DNA of 64,000 bases, from positions 124,001 through 188,000 of the forward strand of contig NZ_CP040813.1 of assembly GCF_009498295.1 (NCBI RefSeq), given 5' to 3'. Origin of the DNA: Oceanihabitans sp. IOP_32 (GTDB taxonomy: Bacteria; Bacteroidota; Bacteroidia; Flavobacteriales; Flavobacteriaceae). Shown here piece by piece: positions 1-8,323 of the stretch (position 1 is the first letter of the stretch; each line of letters starts with the position of its first letter). The position numbers and the translations under genes are program-made. Below the pieces are notes generated by a model that was not told the DNA's origin, ran no database searches, and worked only from the letters and a program-made list of their open reading frames with translations.

Positions 1-2
1 GT

Positions 3-743
3 AATATCGAAAAAGATTGGAACTGGATTCAATCGCAAAACGATGTTGGAGCTACGCTACGCGACATAAGTGATGATTACTCGTTACTCGCCATTCAAGG
101 CCCAAAAGCTATTGAGGCCATGCAGAGTTTAACAAGTCATGATTTATCGGCCATTAAGTTCTACAACTTTGTAGTTGGCGATTTTGCCGGCATCGATAAT
201 GTGATCATATCGGCCACAGGCTATACCGGTAGTGGTGGTTTTGAAATTTACTGCAAAAACGAAGCGGTTAAGCAAATTTGGGACAAGGTTTTTAAAGCTG
301 GAGCCGATTATGGTATTAAACCCATAGGTTTAGCAGCCCGAGACACCCTGCGTTTAGAAATGGGTTATTGCCTTTACGGAAATGATATCGATGAAAACAC
401 CTCACCTTTTGAAGCTGGTTTAGGTTGGATTACAAAATTCACAAAAGACTTTACAAATTCTGAAGCTCTAAAAGCCGAAAAAGAAGGTGGTACAAAACGC
501 AAACTCATTGGTTTTAAATTGGATGAACGCGGCATTCCACGTCATGGTTATGATATTGTTGATGCCGACGGCAACAAAATTGGTGTAGTAACCTCTGGTA
601 CCATGAGCCCTAGCTTAGGTGTGGCTATTGGCCTCGGGTATGTACCAAATGCTTTTGCTGCGGCAGATAGTAAAATACACATTCAAATACGTAAAAAAAC
701 AATTCCCGCAACGGTGGTTAAATTGCCTTTTTATAAAGGATAA
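3..743 (+). CDS. gcvT: Aminomethyltransferase (glycine cleavage T protein), C-terminal part
   Basis: The open frame runs in from the left edge (first full codon at base 3) and ends at 743, so about 246 C-terminal residues are seen and the true start lies outside. The T protein transfers the methylamine-derived one-carbon unit from lipoylated H protein to tetrahydrofolate, releasing ammonia, in the cytoplasmic glycine cleavage complex. The segment contains family blocks [20 protein letters not shown], the [14 protein letters not shown] block, FEAGLGW, and the C-terminal [17 protein letters not shown] barrel motif. The methionine at 120 is internal, not a start. The next gene follows after 18 bp and may be cotranscribed. 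Identity is very secure. Confidence 0.95.
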   Translation, partial: NIEKDWNWIQSQNDVGATLRDISDDYSLLAIQGPKAIEAMQSLTSHDLSAIKFYNFVVGDFAGIDNVIISATGYTGSGGFEIYCKNEAVKQIWDKVFKAGADYGIKPIGLAARDTLRLEMGYCLYGNDIDENTSPFEAGLGWITKFTKDFTNSEALKAEKEGGTKRKLIGFKLDERGIPRHGYDIVDADGNKIGVVTSGTMSPSLGVAIGLGYVPNAFAAADSKIHIQIRKKTIPATVVKLPFYKG

Positions 744-761
744 CATTTTCAGATGTTTTAA

Positions 762-1601
762 ATGAAGGAGAAGGCGACAGAAAGTAAACATAACATTTTA
801 ATTTTAGGAGCAAGCGGATTTTTAGGTGGCGCCATCTACAAAGAGCTTTGCTCCTATTTTAAAACTTTTGGAACCTATAATACAGCCAACAAACATTACG
901 AGAGCAACCATCATTTTTTTCAGTACAATTTTGAAGAAGACGATATTTACGAGATTCTCGATATTGTAAAACCCACCATCATCATTTCGACACTTCGAGG
1001 AGACTTCTCTAAGCAAGTTATACTGCATCAACATCTGGTCGAATATGTATTAGCAGGCAAAACAAAAATCATCTTTCTATCCTCTGCCAATGTTTTTGAT
1101 GCCTACAGTAAATACCCAAGTTACGAAACCGATAAAACCCTAAGCCATAGTATTTACGGGCATTTTAAAATAAAAATCGAGAATATGCTTTTAAGATTGC
1201 CCCAAAAACAGGTCGCCATTCTACGTTTGCCTATGGTTTTTGGAAACCAATCGCCTCGTATGCTGGAAATTACTCAGAAAATTAAAGAAAAAACACCCAT
1301 CGAGGTCTTTCCTAAATTAATCATTAATGTAACAACTCACAGTAAAATAACCCAACAAATACACTACATAATTAACAGGAATAAATTCGGTGTTTTTCAT
1401 TTAGGGAGTAGCGATTTGGTACATCACGACGATTTTATTAAAGAAACTGTAGCTAATTTAAACGCATCAAATGCCATTTATAAGCAGGTTTATACTACAA
1501 ACGACGATCGTTATTTAGCGGCTTTACCAAAATACAATCTCTTGCCAAAAAACCTGCAATTAACTAGTCAAGACATTTTAACCGATTTAAAATTAAGTTG
1601 A
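762..1601 (+). CDS. NAD(P)-dependent SDR, RmlD-like sugar-nucleotide reductase/epimerase family
   Basis: This is a 279-residue extended short-chain dehydrogenase. The Rossmann dinucleotide motif GASGFLG is at residues 16-22 and the catalytic Tyr-xxx-Lys pair is Y132/K136 (IYGHFKIK). An upstream LSSANVFDAYS block supplies the usual active-site Ser. Weak similarity to RmlD (dTDP-4-dehydrorhamnose reductase) suggests nucleotide-sugar reduction or epimerisation, but no rml partner genes are nearby, so the substrate is unknown. It starts at an ATG 18 bp after gcvT. An upstream out-of-frame ATG at 753 stops at once. Family assignment is confident, specific reaction is not. Confidence 0.8.
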   Translation: MKEKATESKHNILILGASGFLGGAIYKELCSYFKTFGTYNTANKHYESNHHFFQYNFEEDDIYEILDIVKPTIIISTLRGDFSKQVILHQHLVEYVLAGKTKIIFLSSANVFDAYSKYPSYETDKTLSHSIYGHFKIKIENMLLRLPQKQVAILRLPMVFGNQSPRMLEITQKIKEKTPIEVFPKLIINVTTHSKITQQIHYIINRNKFGVFHLGSSDLVHHDDFIKETVANLNASNAIYKQVYTTNDDRYLAALPKYNLLPKNLQLTSQDILTDLKLS

Positions 1602-1654
1602 TTTTGATGCCCGAAATTATTATCTTAGGCAGTTCACTTTTAAAAACATAAATA

Positions 1655-1948
1655 ATGAGCAAATTATCTGAAAACGATATAGAAAAAAAACTGCTTCACC
1701 TACCCGATTGGGAATATTATGATGATGCCATTCACGCCGAATTTGAATTCGAAAATTTTAAAGATTGTTTTAGTGCTATGAGCAGAATTGCTTTCGAGTG
1801 CGAAGCCCTAAATCACCATCCTAATTGGACTAACGTCTACAATGTACTTACTATCTCGCTATCTACACACGATGTCGATGGTGTTACAGAAAAAGACTTT
1901 AAGTTAGCCAAAGCCATCGAGTATATTGTTGAACCAGAAGATGAATAA
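1655..1948 (+). CDS. 4a-hydroxytetrahydrobiopterin dehydratase (pterin carbinolamine dehydratase)
   Basis: This 97-residue protein has the normal length and the signature of the PCD/DCoH family: HHPNW at residues 54-58, followed by the YNV strand and a THD (71-73)-xxGVTEKD block. The enzyme dehydrates 4a-hydroxytetrahydropterin made by aromatic amino-acid hydroxylases, so that the pterin cofactor can be recycled. No hydroxylase gene lies in the window. It may follow the SDR gene in one transcript (53-bp gap). Confidence 0.93.
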   Translation: MSKLSENDIEKKLLHLPDWEYYDDAIHAEFEFENFKDCFSAMSRIAFECEALNHHPNWTNVYNVLTISLSTHDVDGVTEKDFKLAKAIEYIVEPEDE

Positions 1949-1989
1949 AATAGTTAGTTCAAGGTCGCATAGCATTTTGAGAATTTTTT

Positions 1990-1997
1990 TAAATTTG
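1990..1997 (+). promoter_or_regulatory. Candidate -7 box (TAAATTTG) upstream of the YebC gene
   Basis: TAAATTTG matches the Bacteroidota -7 consensus TAnnTTTG and lies 63 bp before the yebC start. No well-spaced TTTG -33 element is visible, so support is moderate. Confidence 0.4.
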
Positions 1998-2030
1998 CTA
2001 ACCTTGAATTATAGTATTTTATAAAAAAAT

Positions 2031-2043
2031 CGCTTTCGCGGAA
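2031..2043 (+). repeat. 13-mer CGCTTTCGCGGAA, copy 1 of 3
   Basis: This GC-rich 13-mer lies just upstream of yebC. Exact copies occur at 9163-9175 (minus orientation, inside mutS2) and 16620-16632 (inside the arginase-family gene). It contains the half-palindrome TTTCGCG/CGCGAAA. Confidence 0.7.
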
Positions 2044-2060
2044 ATAAAAAAAAACAGACT

Positions 2061-2777
2061 ATGGGAAGAGCTTTTGAATTTAGAAAAGCCAGAAAAATGA
2101 AACGTTGGTCTGCCATGAGCAAAGCCTTTACACGTATTGGTAAAGATATTGTTATGGCTGTTAAAGAAGGTGGTCCAGACCCGGAAAATAATGCGCGTTT
2201 GCGAGCCGTTATTCAAAACGCAAAGGCCGTAAACATGCCTAAAGACAATGTAGAACGCGCTATTAAAAAAGCAAGTGAAAAAGGTCAAGGCGATTATAAA
2301 GAAGTTATTTTTGAGGGCTATGCCCCCCATGGCATAGCGGTTTTAGTAGAAACAGCAACCGATAATAACACCAGAACCGTTGCCAATGTACGTAGCTACT
2401 TTAATAAATGTGATGGCAGTTTAGGCACCTCTGGCTCGGTGGTTTTTATGTTCGATCACACTTGCAATTTTAGAATTAACGCCGAAGGTTTAGACCCCGA
2501 AGAATTAGAGCTCGAATTTATAGACTTTGGAGCCGAAGAAGTTTTTGAAGACGACGATGGCATCCTAATCTACGCTCCTTTTGAAAGCTTTGGTGCCATT
2601 CAAGCCGAATTAGAAAATCGAAATATCGAAATATTATCCTCTGGTTTCGAGCGTATTCCTCAAGTTACCAAATCGTTAACTGCAGAGCAGGCGGCAGATG
2701 TAGAGAAACTCCTAGAAAAACTTGAAGAAGATGACGATGTGCAAAATGTGTATCACACCATGGAGGAACGCACGTAA
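2061..2777 (+). CDS. YebC/PmpR (TACO1) family protein
   Basis: A 238-residue member of the YebC family of full normal length. It opens with the conserved GRAFEFRKARKMKRW block, followed by FTRIGKDI, ENNARLRAVIQNAKAVNMPKDNVERAIKKA, and the G-Y-A-P-H-G-I domain. YebC-type proteins have been described as transcription regulators and, in recent work, as translation factors easing ribosome stalling; TACO1 is the mitochondrial counterpart. Which role applies here cannot be told from sequence. A -7-like box precedes it and a strong palindrome follows it. Confidence 0.93.
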   Translation: MGRAFEFRKARKMKRWSAMSKAFTRIGKDIVMAVKEGGPDPENNARLRAVIQNAKAVNMPKDNVERAIKKASEKGQGDYKEVIFEGYAPHGIAVLVETATDNNTRTVANVRSYFNKCDGSLGTSGSVVFMFDHTCNFRINAEGLDPEELELEFIDFGAEEVFEDDDGILIYAPFESFGAIQAELENRNIEILSSGFERIPQVTKSLTAEQAADVEKLLEKLEEDDDVQNVYHTMEERT

Positions 2778-2884
2778 TAAAACGCTATTTGAAGCATAGT
2801 TTAATAAAAAAGACGTCGTCTCTATTAAAAAAATGTTCTTTCTTTATTAAGCACCTTGAAAACAATGCGTTATGAGAACCTCAT

Positions 2885-2917
2885 AGACCTAACAGGTTTT
2901 TGAAACCCGTTAGGTCT
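2885..2917. terminator. Palindrome between convergent genes (terminator-like, dispersed-repeat type)
   Basis: AGACCTAACAGGTTT pairs with AAACCCGTTAGGTCT (15-bp stem, one mismatch, three-base loop). It separates yebC (+) from the NYN gene (-), so it could terminate both. Its core CAGGTTTT...AAACCCG recurs in the 5411-5449 hairpin with a different outer stem. Confidence 0.6.
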
Positions 2918-3018
2918 TATTAACGCTTAAATTGATAATTATTAGCACAATAGATTAGTCTTATTATATACTTAAGCTAATAAAATCGCCCATCGTTTCT
3001 CGTTAAAAATGCAAAACT

Positions 3019-3750
3019 TTACTTATTCTTCACATAAATCAATTTAAACTTCGAACTGCTTTTTTTATCGCGCTGTTCCATTTCAAACTGTGGTAACGAC
3101 TTAAAAAGCGGAGTTAGTTTGGCAAAACCAAAGTTTCTTGAATCGAAATTGGGTTGTTTTTTCAAAATTAAAGACCCCACATCACCAAGAAACGCCCAGC
3201 CATCATCATCGGCAGCATCATCAACCGAGGTTTGCAACATTTTAATAACTTTAGGAGTGATATTGTATAAATTTTCTTTTTTAGTGATCATGCCCTTTTC
3301 ATCTTTATCACTTTCGCTTTTAAGAATTTCAATATAAATAAATTTATCGCAGGCCACAATAAACGGATTTGGCGTTTTCTTCTCGCCCATGCCGTAAACC
3401 ATCATACCGGCTTCTCGCAAACGTGTTGCCAATTTGGTGAAATCACTATCTGACGATACCAGACAAAATGCATTTACTTTTCCAGAGTATAGAATATCCA
3501 TGGCATCAATAATCATAGCCGAATCGGTTGCATTCTTGCCGGTTGTATAACCGTATTGCTGTATCGGAGTTATAGCATTTTCAAGTAAAATATTTTTCCA
3601 TTTCGATAAATGGGGTTTCGTCCAATCACCATAAATCCTTTTAATCGTTGGCGTGCCGTATTTGGCTATTTCTTCCATCATTTCTGTTATGTATTTTGAT
3701 GGTACGTTGTCGCCGTCAATTAATACGGCAATTTTTGTGTCTTTTGTCAT
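3019..3750 (-). CDS. NYN-domain (LabA/DUF88) protein with C-terminal OST-HTH/LOTUS domain
   Basis: The 243-residue protein starts with a PIN-like NYN domain: acidic metal-binding residues D12 and D14 (IDGDN), D76 (TDSAMIIDAMD) and D101/D103 (SSDSDF) are all present, so it is predicted to be an active metal-dependent RNase. Residues about 165-243 (ITPKVIKML ... WAFLGDVGSLI ... RNFGFAKLTPLF ... RLIY-like end) fit an OST-HTH/LOTUS RNA-binding domain. Its cellular target is unknown. It stands alone, convergent with yebC and divergent from lysA. Confidence 0.85.
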   Translation of the reverse strand: MTKDTKIAVLIDGDNVPSKYITEMMEEIAKYGTPTIKRIYGDWTKPHLSKWKNILLENAITPIQQYGYTTGKNATDSAMIIDAMDILYSGKVNAFCLVSSDSDFTKLATRLREAGMMVYGMGEKKTPNPFIVACDKFIYIEILKSESDKDEKGMITKKENLYNITPKVIKMLQTSVDDAADDDGWAFLGDVGSLILKKQPNFDSRNFGFAKLTPLFKSLPQFEMEQRDKKSSSKFKLIYVKNK

Positions 3751-3988
3751 AGTTTATAAAGGTAGTAAAATATAGCAGATTTCAAATTTAGAAGGTGTTT
3801 TCTTCAGTAAAATCATTTAATCAAGCTGCATACATCTTAAATCCATATTTTTTTATGGTTTAAAAGTCTCATTTTATCAAATTTAACCAGTAAATCTTAG
3901 AAAAACACGTTCTAAATTTACGTTAGCTAATAATTTATTAAAATTTAAAAATTTTAGTTTGAATAATTTATATTTAAAAATAATAAAA

Positions 3989-3996
3989 TATCTTTG
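3989..3996 (+). promoter_or_regulatory. Candidate -7 box (TATCTTTG) of lysA
   Basis: TATCTTTG fits TAnnTTTG and ends 16 bp before the lysA ATG. It lies in a very AT-rich 260-bp gap between divergent genes. The nearest TTTG is too far upstream (27 bp) to be a normal -33 element. Confidence 0.5.
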
Positions 3997-4012
3997 AACA
4001 AATATCGAAATT

Positions 4013-5251
4013 ATGACCAATACCCAGTTACTAAACATAGCAAAAGAATACGGTAGCCCTGTTTACGTTTATGATGCTGAAAAAATTACAGAGCAATACA
4101 AGCGTTTAACCAATGCGTTTAAAGGTGTAAAAACCGTAAAGTTAAATTATGCTGTAAAAGCTTTATCCAACATATCGATATTAAAACTGTTTAAAACTTT
4201 AGGTTCTGGTATTGATACCGTGTCTATTCAAGAGGTTAAACTAGGACTCGCTGCTGGTTTTTTACCAGAAGAAATTATTTTTACACCTAATGGTGTTTCA
4301 CTTCTAGAGATTGAAGAAGCTGCTAAATTAGGGGTCCAAATAAACATTGATAATCTTGCAATTTTAGAGCAATTTGGAACAAAACATCCTAAAATTCCGG
4401 TTTGTATTCGTATAAATCCGCATGTTATGGCTGGTGGTAACAGTAACATTTCTGTGGGGCATATCGATTCTAAGTTTGGCATTTCAATACACCAAATTCC
4501 GCATTTGTTGCGTATTGTAGAAAATACGGGCATGACTATTAACGGCATTCATATGCACACGGGTAGTGATATTTTAGATATAGACGTGTTTTTATACGCT
4601 AGTGAGATTCTTTTTGATACAGCTAGTCATTTTAAAAATTTAGATTTTATAGACTTTGGTTCTGGTTTTAAAGTGCCTTACAAGGTTGGAGATATTGAAA
4701 CTAATATTGAAGAATTGGGAGAGAAATTATCTTCTAAATTTAATTCGTTTTGTAAAGCTTATGGGAAAGAATTAACCCTAGTATTCGAGCCTGGTAAATT
4801 TTTAGTAAGCGAATCTGGCAAATTTTTAACCACGGTAAACGCAGTAAAGCAAACCACATCTACGGTTTTTGCTCAAGTAAATTCTGGGTTTAATCATTTA
4901 ATTCGACCTATGTTTTATGGCGCGCATCACGATATTGTAAACATCTCAAATCCAGAGGGTCGCGAGCGTTTTTATACGGTTGTAGGCTATATTTGTGAAA
5001 CAGATACTTTTGGAAACAATAGACGTATTAACGAAATAAGAGAAGGCGACATTCTATGTTTTAATAATGCTGGAGCTTACTGTTTCTCTATGGCTAGTAA
5101 TTATAATTCACGCTATAGACCTGCAGAAGTTTTATGGTATAATAACAAGGCACATTTAATACGAAAAAGAGAAACTTTTGAAGATATCATCAATAATCAA
5201 ATTGAAGTTGATTTTACTGAAACAAAAAAAGAAACCCAACTTGTAAAATAG
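4013..5251 (+). CDS. lysA: Diaminopimelate decarboxylase
   Basis: A 412-residue fold-type III PLP enzyme that converts meso-diaminopimelate to L-lysine, the last step of lysine synthesis. The PLP lysine is K49 in KLNYAVKA. Other family blocks are INIDN, RINPHVMAGG, SKFGI, HMHTGSDI, DFGSGFKVPY, FEPGKFLVSESG, and the C-terminal CETDTFG ... GDILCFNNAGAYCFSMASNYN region holding the substrate-contacting Cys-Glu and Tyr. Monocistronic by its spacing. Confidence 0.95.
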   Translation: MTNTQLLNIAKEYGSPVYVYDAEKITEQYKRLTNAFKGVKTVKLNYAVKALSNISILKLFKTLGSGIDTVSIQEVKLGLAAGFLPEEIIFTPNGVSLLEIEEAAKLGVQINIDNLAILEQFGTKHPKIPVCIRINPHVMAGGNSNISVGHIDSKFGISIHQIPHLLRIVENTGMTINGIHMHTGSDILDIDVFLYASEILFDTASHFKNLDFIDFGSGFKVPYKVGDIETNIEELGEKLSSKFNSFCKAYGKELTLVFEPGKFLVSESGKFLTTVNAVKQTTSTVFAQVNSGFNHLIRPMFYGAHHDIVNISNPEGRERFYTVVGYICETDTFGNNRRINEIREGDILCFNNAGAYCFSMASNYNSRYRPAEVLWYNNKAHLIRKRETFEDIINNQIEVDFTETKKETQLVK

Positions 5252-5410
5252 ATAAACTTTTAAAAGACTAAATAATGGGCGGAAAATAATCCTTTTTTCC
5301 TTCTCAAAGTACCAGAATGTCGTCGCTCGTTAAAAAGTTGTGTTTTAAAACTGATTTTTTTGGGAAAACAAATCGGTTCTCACTATAGATTTATAACCCT
5401 CAATTAAATA

Positions 5411-5449
5411 TAAAGATCACACAGATTTTAAAACCTGTGTGATCTTTAT
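5411..5449. terminator. Strong hairpin downstream of lysA
   Basis: TAAAGATCACACAGATTT pairs with AAACCTGTGTGATCTTTA (18 bp, one mismatch). It sits in the 359-bp gap between lysA and recG; the remainder of the gap (5252-5410, 5450-5578) shows no gene. The hairpin core matches that at 2885-2917. Confidence 0.55.
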
Positions 5450-5578
5450 GTTCTGCTATTATAGGTTTCTTTAAATTATAAATACACTTTATCACACCCA
5501 TTAAAACAATCATTCTAAACCCTAGCCCTATTTAAACGCATTTCAAGATTCGTATAATAGTTAATGCAAATACGTTTT

Positions 5579-5586
5579 AATTTTGC
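5579..5586 (+). promoter_or_regulatory. Candidate -7 box (TAATTTTG) of recG
   Basis: TAATTTTG fits TAnnTTTG and lies 24 bp before the recG ATG. No good -33 element is seen. Confidence 0.4.
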
Positions 5587-5610
5587 TATAAATATTATAA
5601 TTTCGCTGTT

Positions 5611-8157
5611 ATGAGTGTTAATCTTCAAACCCCTATCGATTATTTAAAAGGCGTTGGCCCCAATCGTGCCGATTTACTGCGTAAGGAATTGGGTATTCAC
5701 ACCTACCAAGATTTAATAAATTTATTTCCAAACAGATATATAGACCGAACAAAGTATTATAATGTTAACGATTTGCAGCGCAGTAATACCGATGTGCAAG
5801 TTATTGGCAAAATAACTGGCCTTAAAGAAGTGGCTCAAAAACGCGGAAAACGATTAGTAGCCACTTTTCAAGACGACACTGGCACTATGGAATTGGTTTG
5901 GTTTAGGGGTCAAAAATGGATTCGAGAGCATTTAATCTTAAACAAACCCTATGTCGCTTTTGGCAAAGCCAATTGGTTTAGCGGTAAATTTAATATGGCA
6001 CACCCAGATTTGGAGCTTTTAGAAGACCATGAAAAGAACATGCGCTCTGGCATGCAGGCCATTTATCCTTCTACCGAAAAATTATCGAATAGAGGCATTA
6101 GTAATCGTTTGATGGGGAACATCATGCAGCAGTTATTTATAGAAACTAAAGGTCGTTTTACTGAAACGTTATCTGATAATTTACGCTCAGAATTAAAATT
6201 AATTTCTAAAAAAGACGCTCTTTTTAATATCCATTTTCCAAAGAATCAGGAGCTACTTTCTAAGGCGCAATACCGTTTAAAATTTGAAGAATTATTTTAT
6301 ATTCAACTGCAATTAATTTTAAAAAATCTCATTAATAAATCGAAAATAAAAGGCTTTCTTTTTGATAAAGTTGGCGACTATTTCAATACCTTTTATTCAA
6401 GCCATTTACCCTTTGAATTAACTAATGCGCAGAAACGTGTTTTAAAAGAAATTCGTGCCGATTTAGGGAGTAATGCACAAATGAATCGACTTTTGCAGGG
6501 TGATGTGGGTTCTGGAAAAACAATTGTGGCGTTCATGTCAATGTTAATGGCACTTGACAACGGTTTTCAAGCCTGTTTAATGGCGCCGACTGAAATTTTG
6601 TCAGTCCAACACTATAACGGATTATCTGAACTCTGTAAAAACCTCAATATCAGTATAAAACTACTCACTGGCTCAAGTAAAACTTCAGAACGAAAAAAAA
6701 TTCATGAAGCTTTAGAAAATGGCGATTTACAAATACTTATTGGCACGCATGCCCTACTAGAAGACAAGGTGAAATTTAAGAATTTAGGACTCGCCATTAT
6801 CGATGAACAACACCGATTTGGAGTTGCACAACGCAGTAAATTATGGAAGAAAGGAAGTCCTCATCAATCCCTCCAAAAGGAGGAGACCCAATCTGTTCGA
6901 AAAAAATATATGACGGCTCGACCATCTACCTATAATTTGATAAAAGAGTTGCAAAAAGAAAACAAAAAACATAGCACAGAAGCTGAAGGTGTTTTATGGG
7001 AATCTTTGAGGGATAAAAAATTAGATTCTAAATTTAGAAGGCAACATATTATTGATGAATTTATAGTGGATTTTGTGTCACTAGAAAAAAACTTGATAAT
7101 TGAAATTGATGGTGGCTGCCACCATACGATCGAGCAAAAAGAGGCTGACGATTTACGAACAAAAATTCTAAATGAAATAGGTTTTAAAGTTATTAGATTC
7201 ACTAACGAGCAAGTTCTTGGTGATATTGATCATGTTTTACAATATATAGAAAACCGCTTAAAAAGCCTCCCTTCTAGAGAGGTTGGCAGGGCTGCTTCTC
7301 TTATCCCTCCTCATGTTTTAGTCATGACCGCTACGCCAATTCCTCGAACCTTAGCCATGTCGGTTTACGGTGATTTAGACATCTCTATTATTGATGAATT
7401 ACCACCTGGCAGAAAGTCGATAAAAACCGTGCATCGATACGATAGTAATCGCTTGAATGTGTTTCGTTTTATTCGAGATGAGATTGAAAAAGGCCGACAA
7501 ATTTATATTGTGTATCCGTTAATTCAAGAAAGTGCTGCCATGGATTATAAAGATTTAATGGATGGCTACGAAAGTATTTCTAGAGATTTCCCGATGCCAA
7601 AATATCAAATATCTATTGTGCATGGTAAAATGAAACCCGCCGATAAAGAATTCGAAATGCAGCGTTTTATTAAAGGTGAAACTCAAATTATGGTGGCCAC
7701 AACCGTGATTGAAGTTGGGGTTAATGTGCCCAATGCCTCGGTTATGATTATTGAAAGTGCCGAGCGTTTTGGCTTATCGCAACTCCATCAATTACGTGGT
7801 CGTGTGGGCCGTGGTGCAGAACAAAGCTATTGTATTTTAATGACCAGCCACAAACTAAGCAACCAAAGTAAAACACGCTTAGAAACCATGGTTAAAACCA
7901 ACGACGGCTTTGAAATTGCCGAAGTGGATTTACGCCTACGTGGTCCTGGCGATATCATGGGAACACAGCAAAGCGGGGTGTTAAACTTAAAAATAGCCGA
8001 TATTGTTAAGGATAATGACATCTTGCAAAGTGCGAGGTATTACGCTAAAAAAATTCTTAAAAATGACCCTGCACTTTCTAAACCAGAAAATAGCGTCATT
8101 CTTAACACCTACAAACAATTAGCTAAGTACAAAAACATTTGGAATTATATTAGTTAG
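5611..8157 (+). CDS. recG: ATP-dependent DNA helicase RecG with inserted DUF559 domain
   Basis: RecG drives branch migration and regression of stalled replication forks. The N-terminal wedge/OB region is followed by Walker A GDVGSGKT (K303), DEQH box (398-401), TATP motif III (573-576) and motif VI QLRGRVGRG (727-735). The protein is 848 residues; removing residues about 419-568 leaves about 698, the usual flavobacterial length. That extra block is a DUF559/Vsr-like domain inserted between motifs II and III, in frame. All helicase motifs on both sides are intact and the frame is open throughout, so a working helicase is plausible. A methionine inside the cassette (near 6910) could also allow separate translation of the nuclease part. 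Confidence 0.95.
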   Translation: MSVNLQTPIDYLKGVGPNRADLLRKELGIHTYQDLINLFPNRYIDRTKYYNVNDLQRSNTDVQVIGKITGLKEVAQKRGKRLVATFQDDTGTMELVWFRGQKWIREHLILNKPYVAFGKANWFSGKFNMAHPDLELLEDHEKNMRSGMQAIYPSTEKLSNRGISNRLMGNIMQQLFIETKGRFTETLSDNLRSELKLISKKDALFNIHFPKNQELLSKAQYRLKFEELFYIQLQLILKNLINKSKIKGFLFDKVGDYFNTFYSSHLPFELTNAQKRVLKEIRADLGSNAQMNRLLQGDVGSGKTIVAFMSMLMALDNGFQACLMAPTEILSVQHYNGLSELCKNLNISIKLLTGSSKTSERKKIHEALENGDLQILIGTHALLEDKVKFKNLGLAIIDEQHRFGVAQRSKLWKKGSPHQSLQKEETQSVRKKYMTARPSTYNLIKELQKENKKHSTEAEGVLWESLRDKKLDSKFRRQHIIDEFIVDFVSLEKNLIIEIDGGCHHTIEQKEADDLRTKILNEIGFKVIRFTNEQVLGDIDHVLQYIENRLKSLPSREVGRAASLIPPHVLVMTATPIPRTLAMSVYGDLDISIIDELPPGRKSIKTVHRYDSNRLNVFRFIRDEIEKGRQIYIVYPLIQESAAMDYKDLMDGYESISRDFPMPKYQISIVHGKMKPADKEFEMQRFIKGETQIMVATTVIEVGVNVPNASVMIIESAERFGLSQLHQLRGRVGRGAEQSYCILMTSHKLSNQSKTRLETMVKTNDGFEIAEVDLRLRGPGDIMGTQQSGVLNLKIADIVKDNDILQSARYYAKKILKNDPALSKPENSVILNTYKQLAKYKNIWNYIS
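6858..7314 (+). mobile_element. In-frame DUF559 cassette inside recG with 7-bp flanking direct repeats
   Basis: TCCTCAT occurs at 6858-6864 and again at 7308-7314, exactly 450 bp (150 codons) apart; deleting one copy plus the intervening DNA restores WKKGSPHVLVMTATP, a normal RecG join. The cassette encodes a DUF559 domain: STEAEGVLWESLRDKKL, KFRRQHIIDEFIVDFV, LIIEIDGGCHH, and GFKVIRFTNEQV, with the acidic residues of a PDDEXK/Vsr-type fold. Its edges hold short GC-rich hairpins: CCTCC-AAAA-GGAGG near 6869-6882 and an imperfect CCTCCCT...AGAGAGG at 7266-7282. Mobility is inferred, not shown. Confidence 0.7.
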
Positions 8158-8293
8158 CCGAAATTACGAGACATTTTTAACACCACATCACCAAAACTAA
8201 CCCTATTAAAAATAGCTCATTCCTAAAATTTAATTTTGTCATTTATTTTCAATCTAAAGCAGCAACAAGCAAAAACATATAAAGGAGAATGGT

Positions 8294-8301
8294 TAACTTT
8301 G
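8294..8301 (+). promoter_or_regulatory. Candidate -7 box (TAACTTTG) of mutS2
   Basis: TAACTTTG fits TAnnTTTG, 22 bp before the mutS2 ATG, in the 166-bp gap after recG. Confidence 0.45.
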
Positions 8302-8323
8302 CAATCCTTTTATAAACACAAGA

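Noticed and set aside
6930-7202. Minus-strand 90-codon frame inside the recG cassette
   Set aside because: It is antisense to the DUF559 coding sequence and has no recognisable motif.
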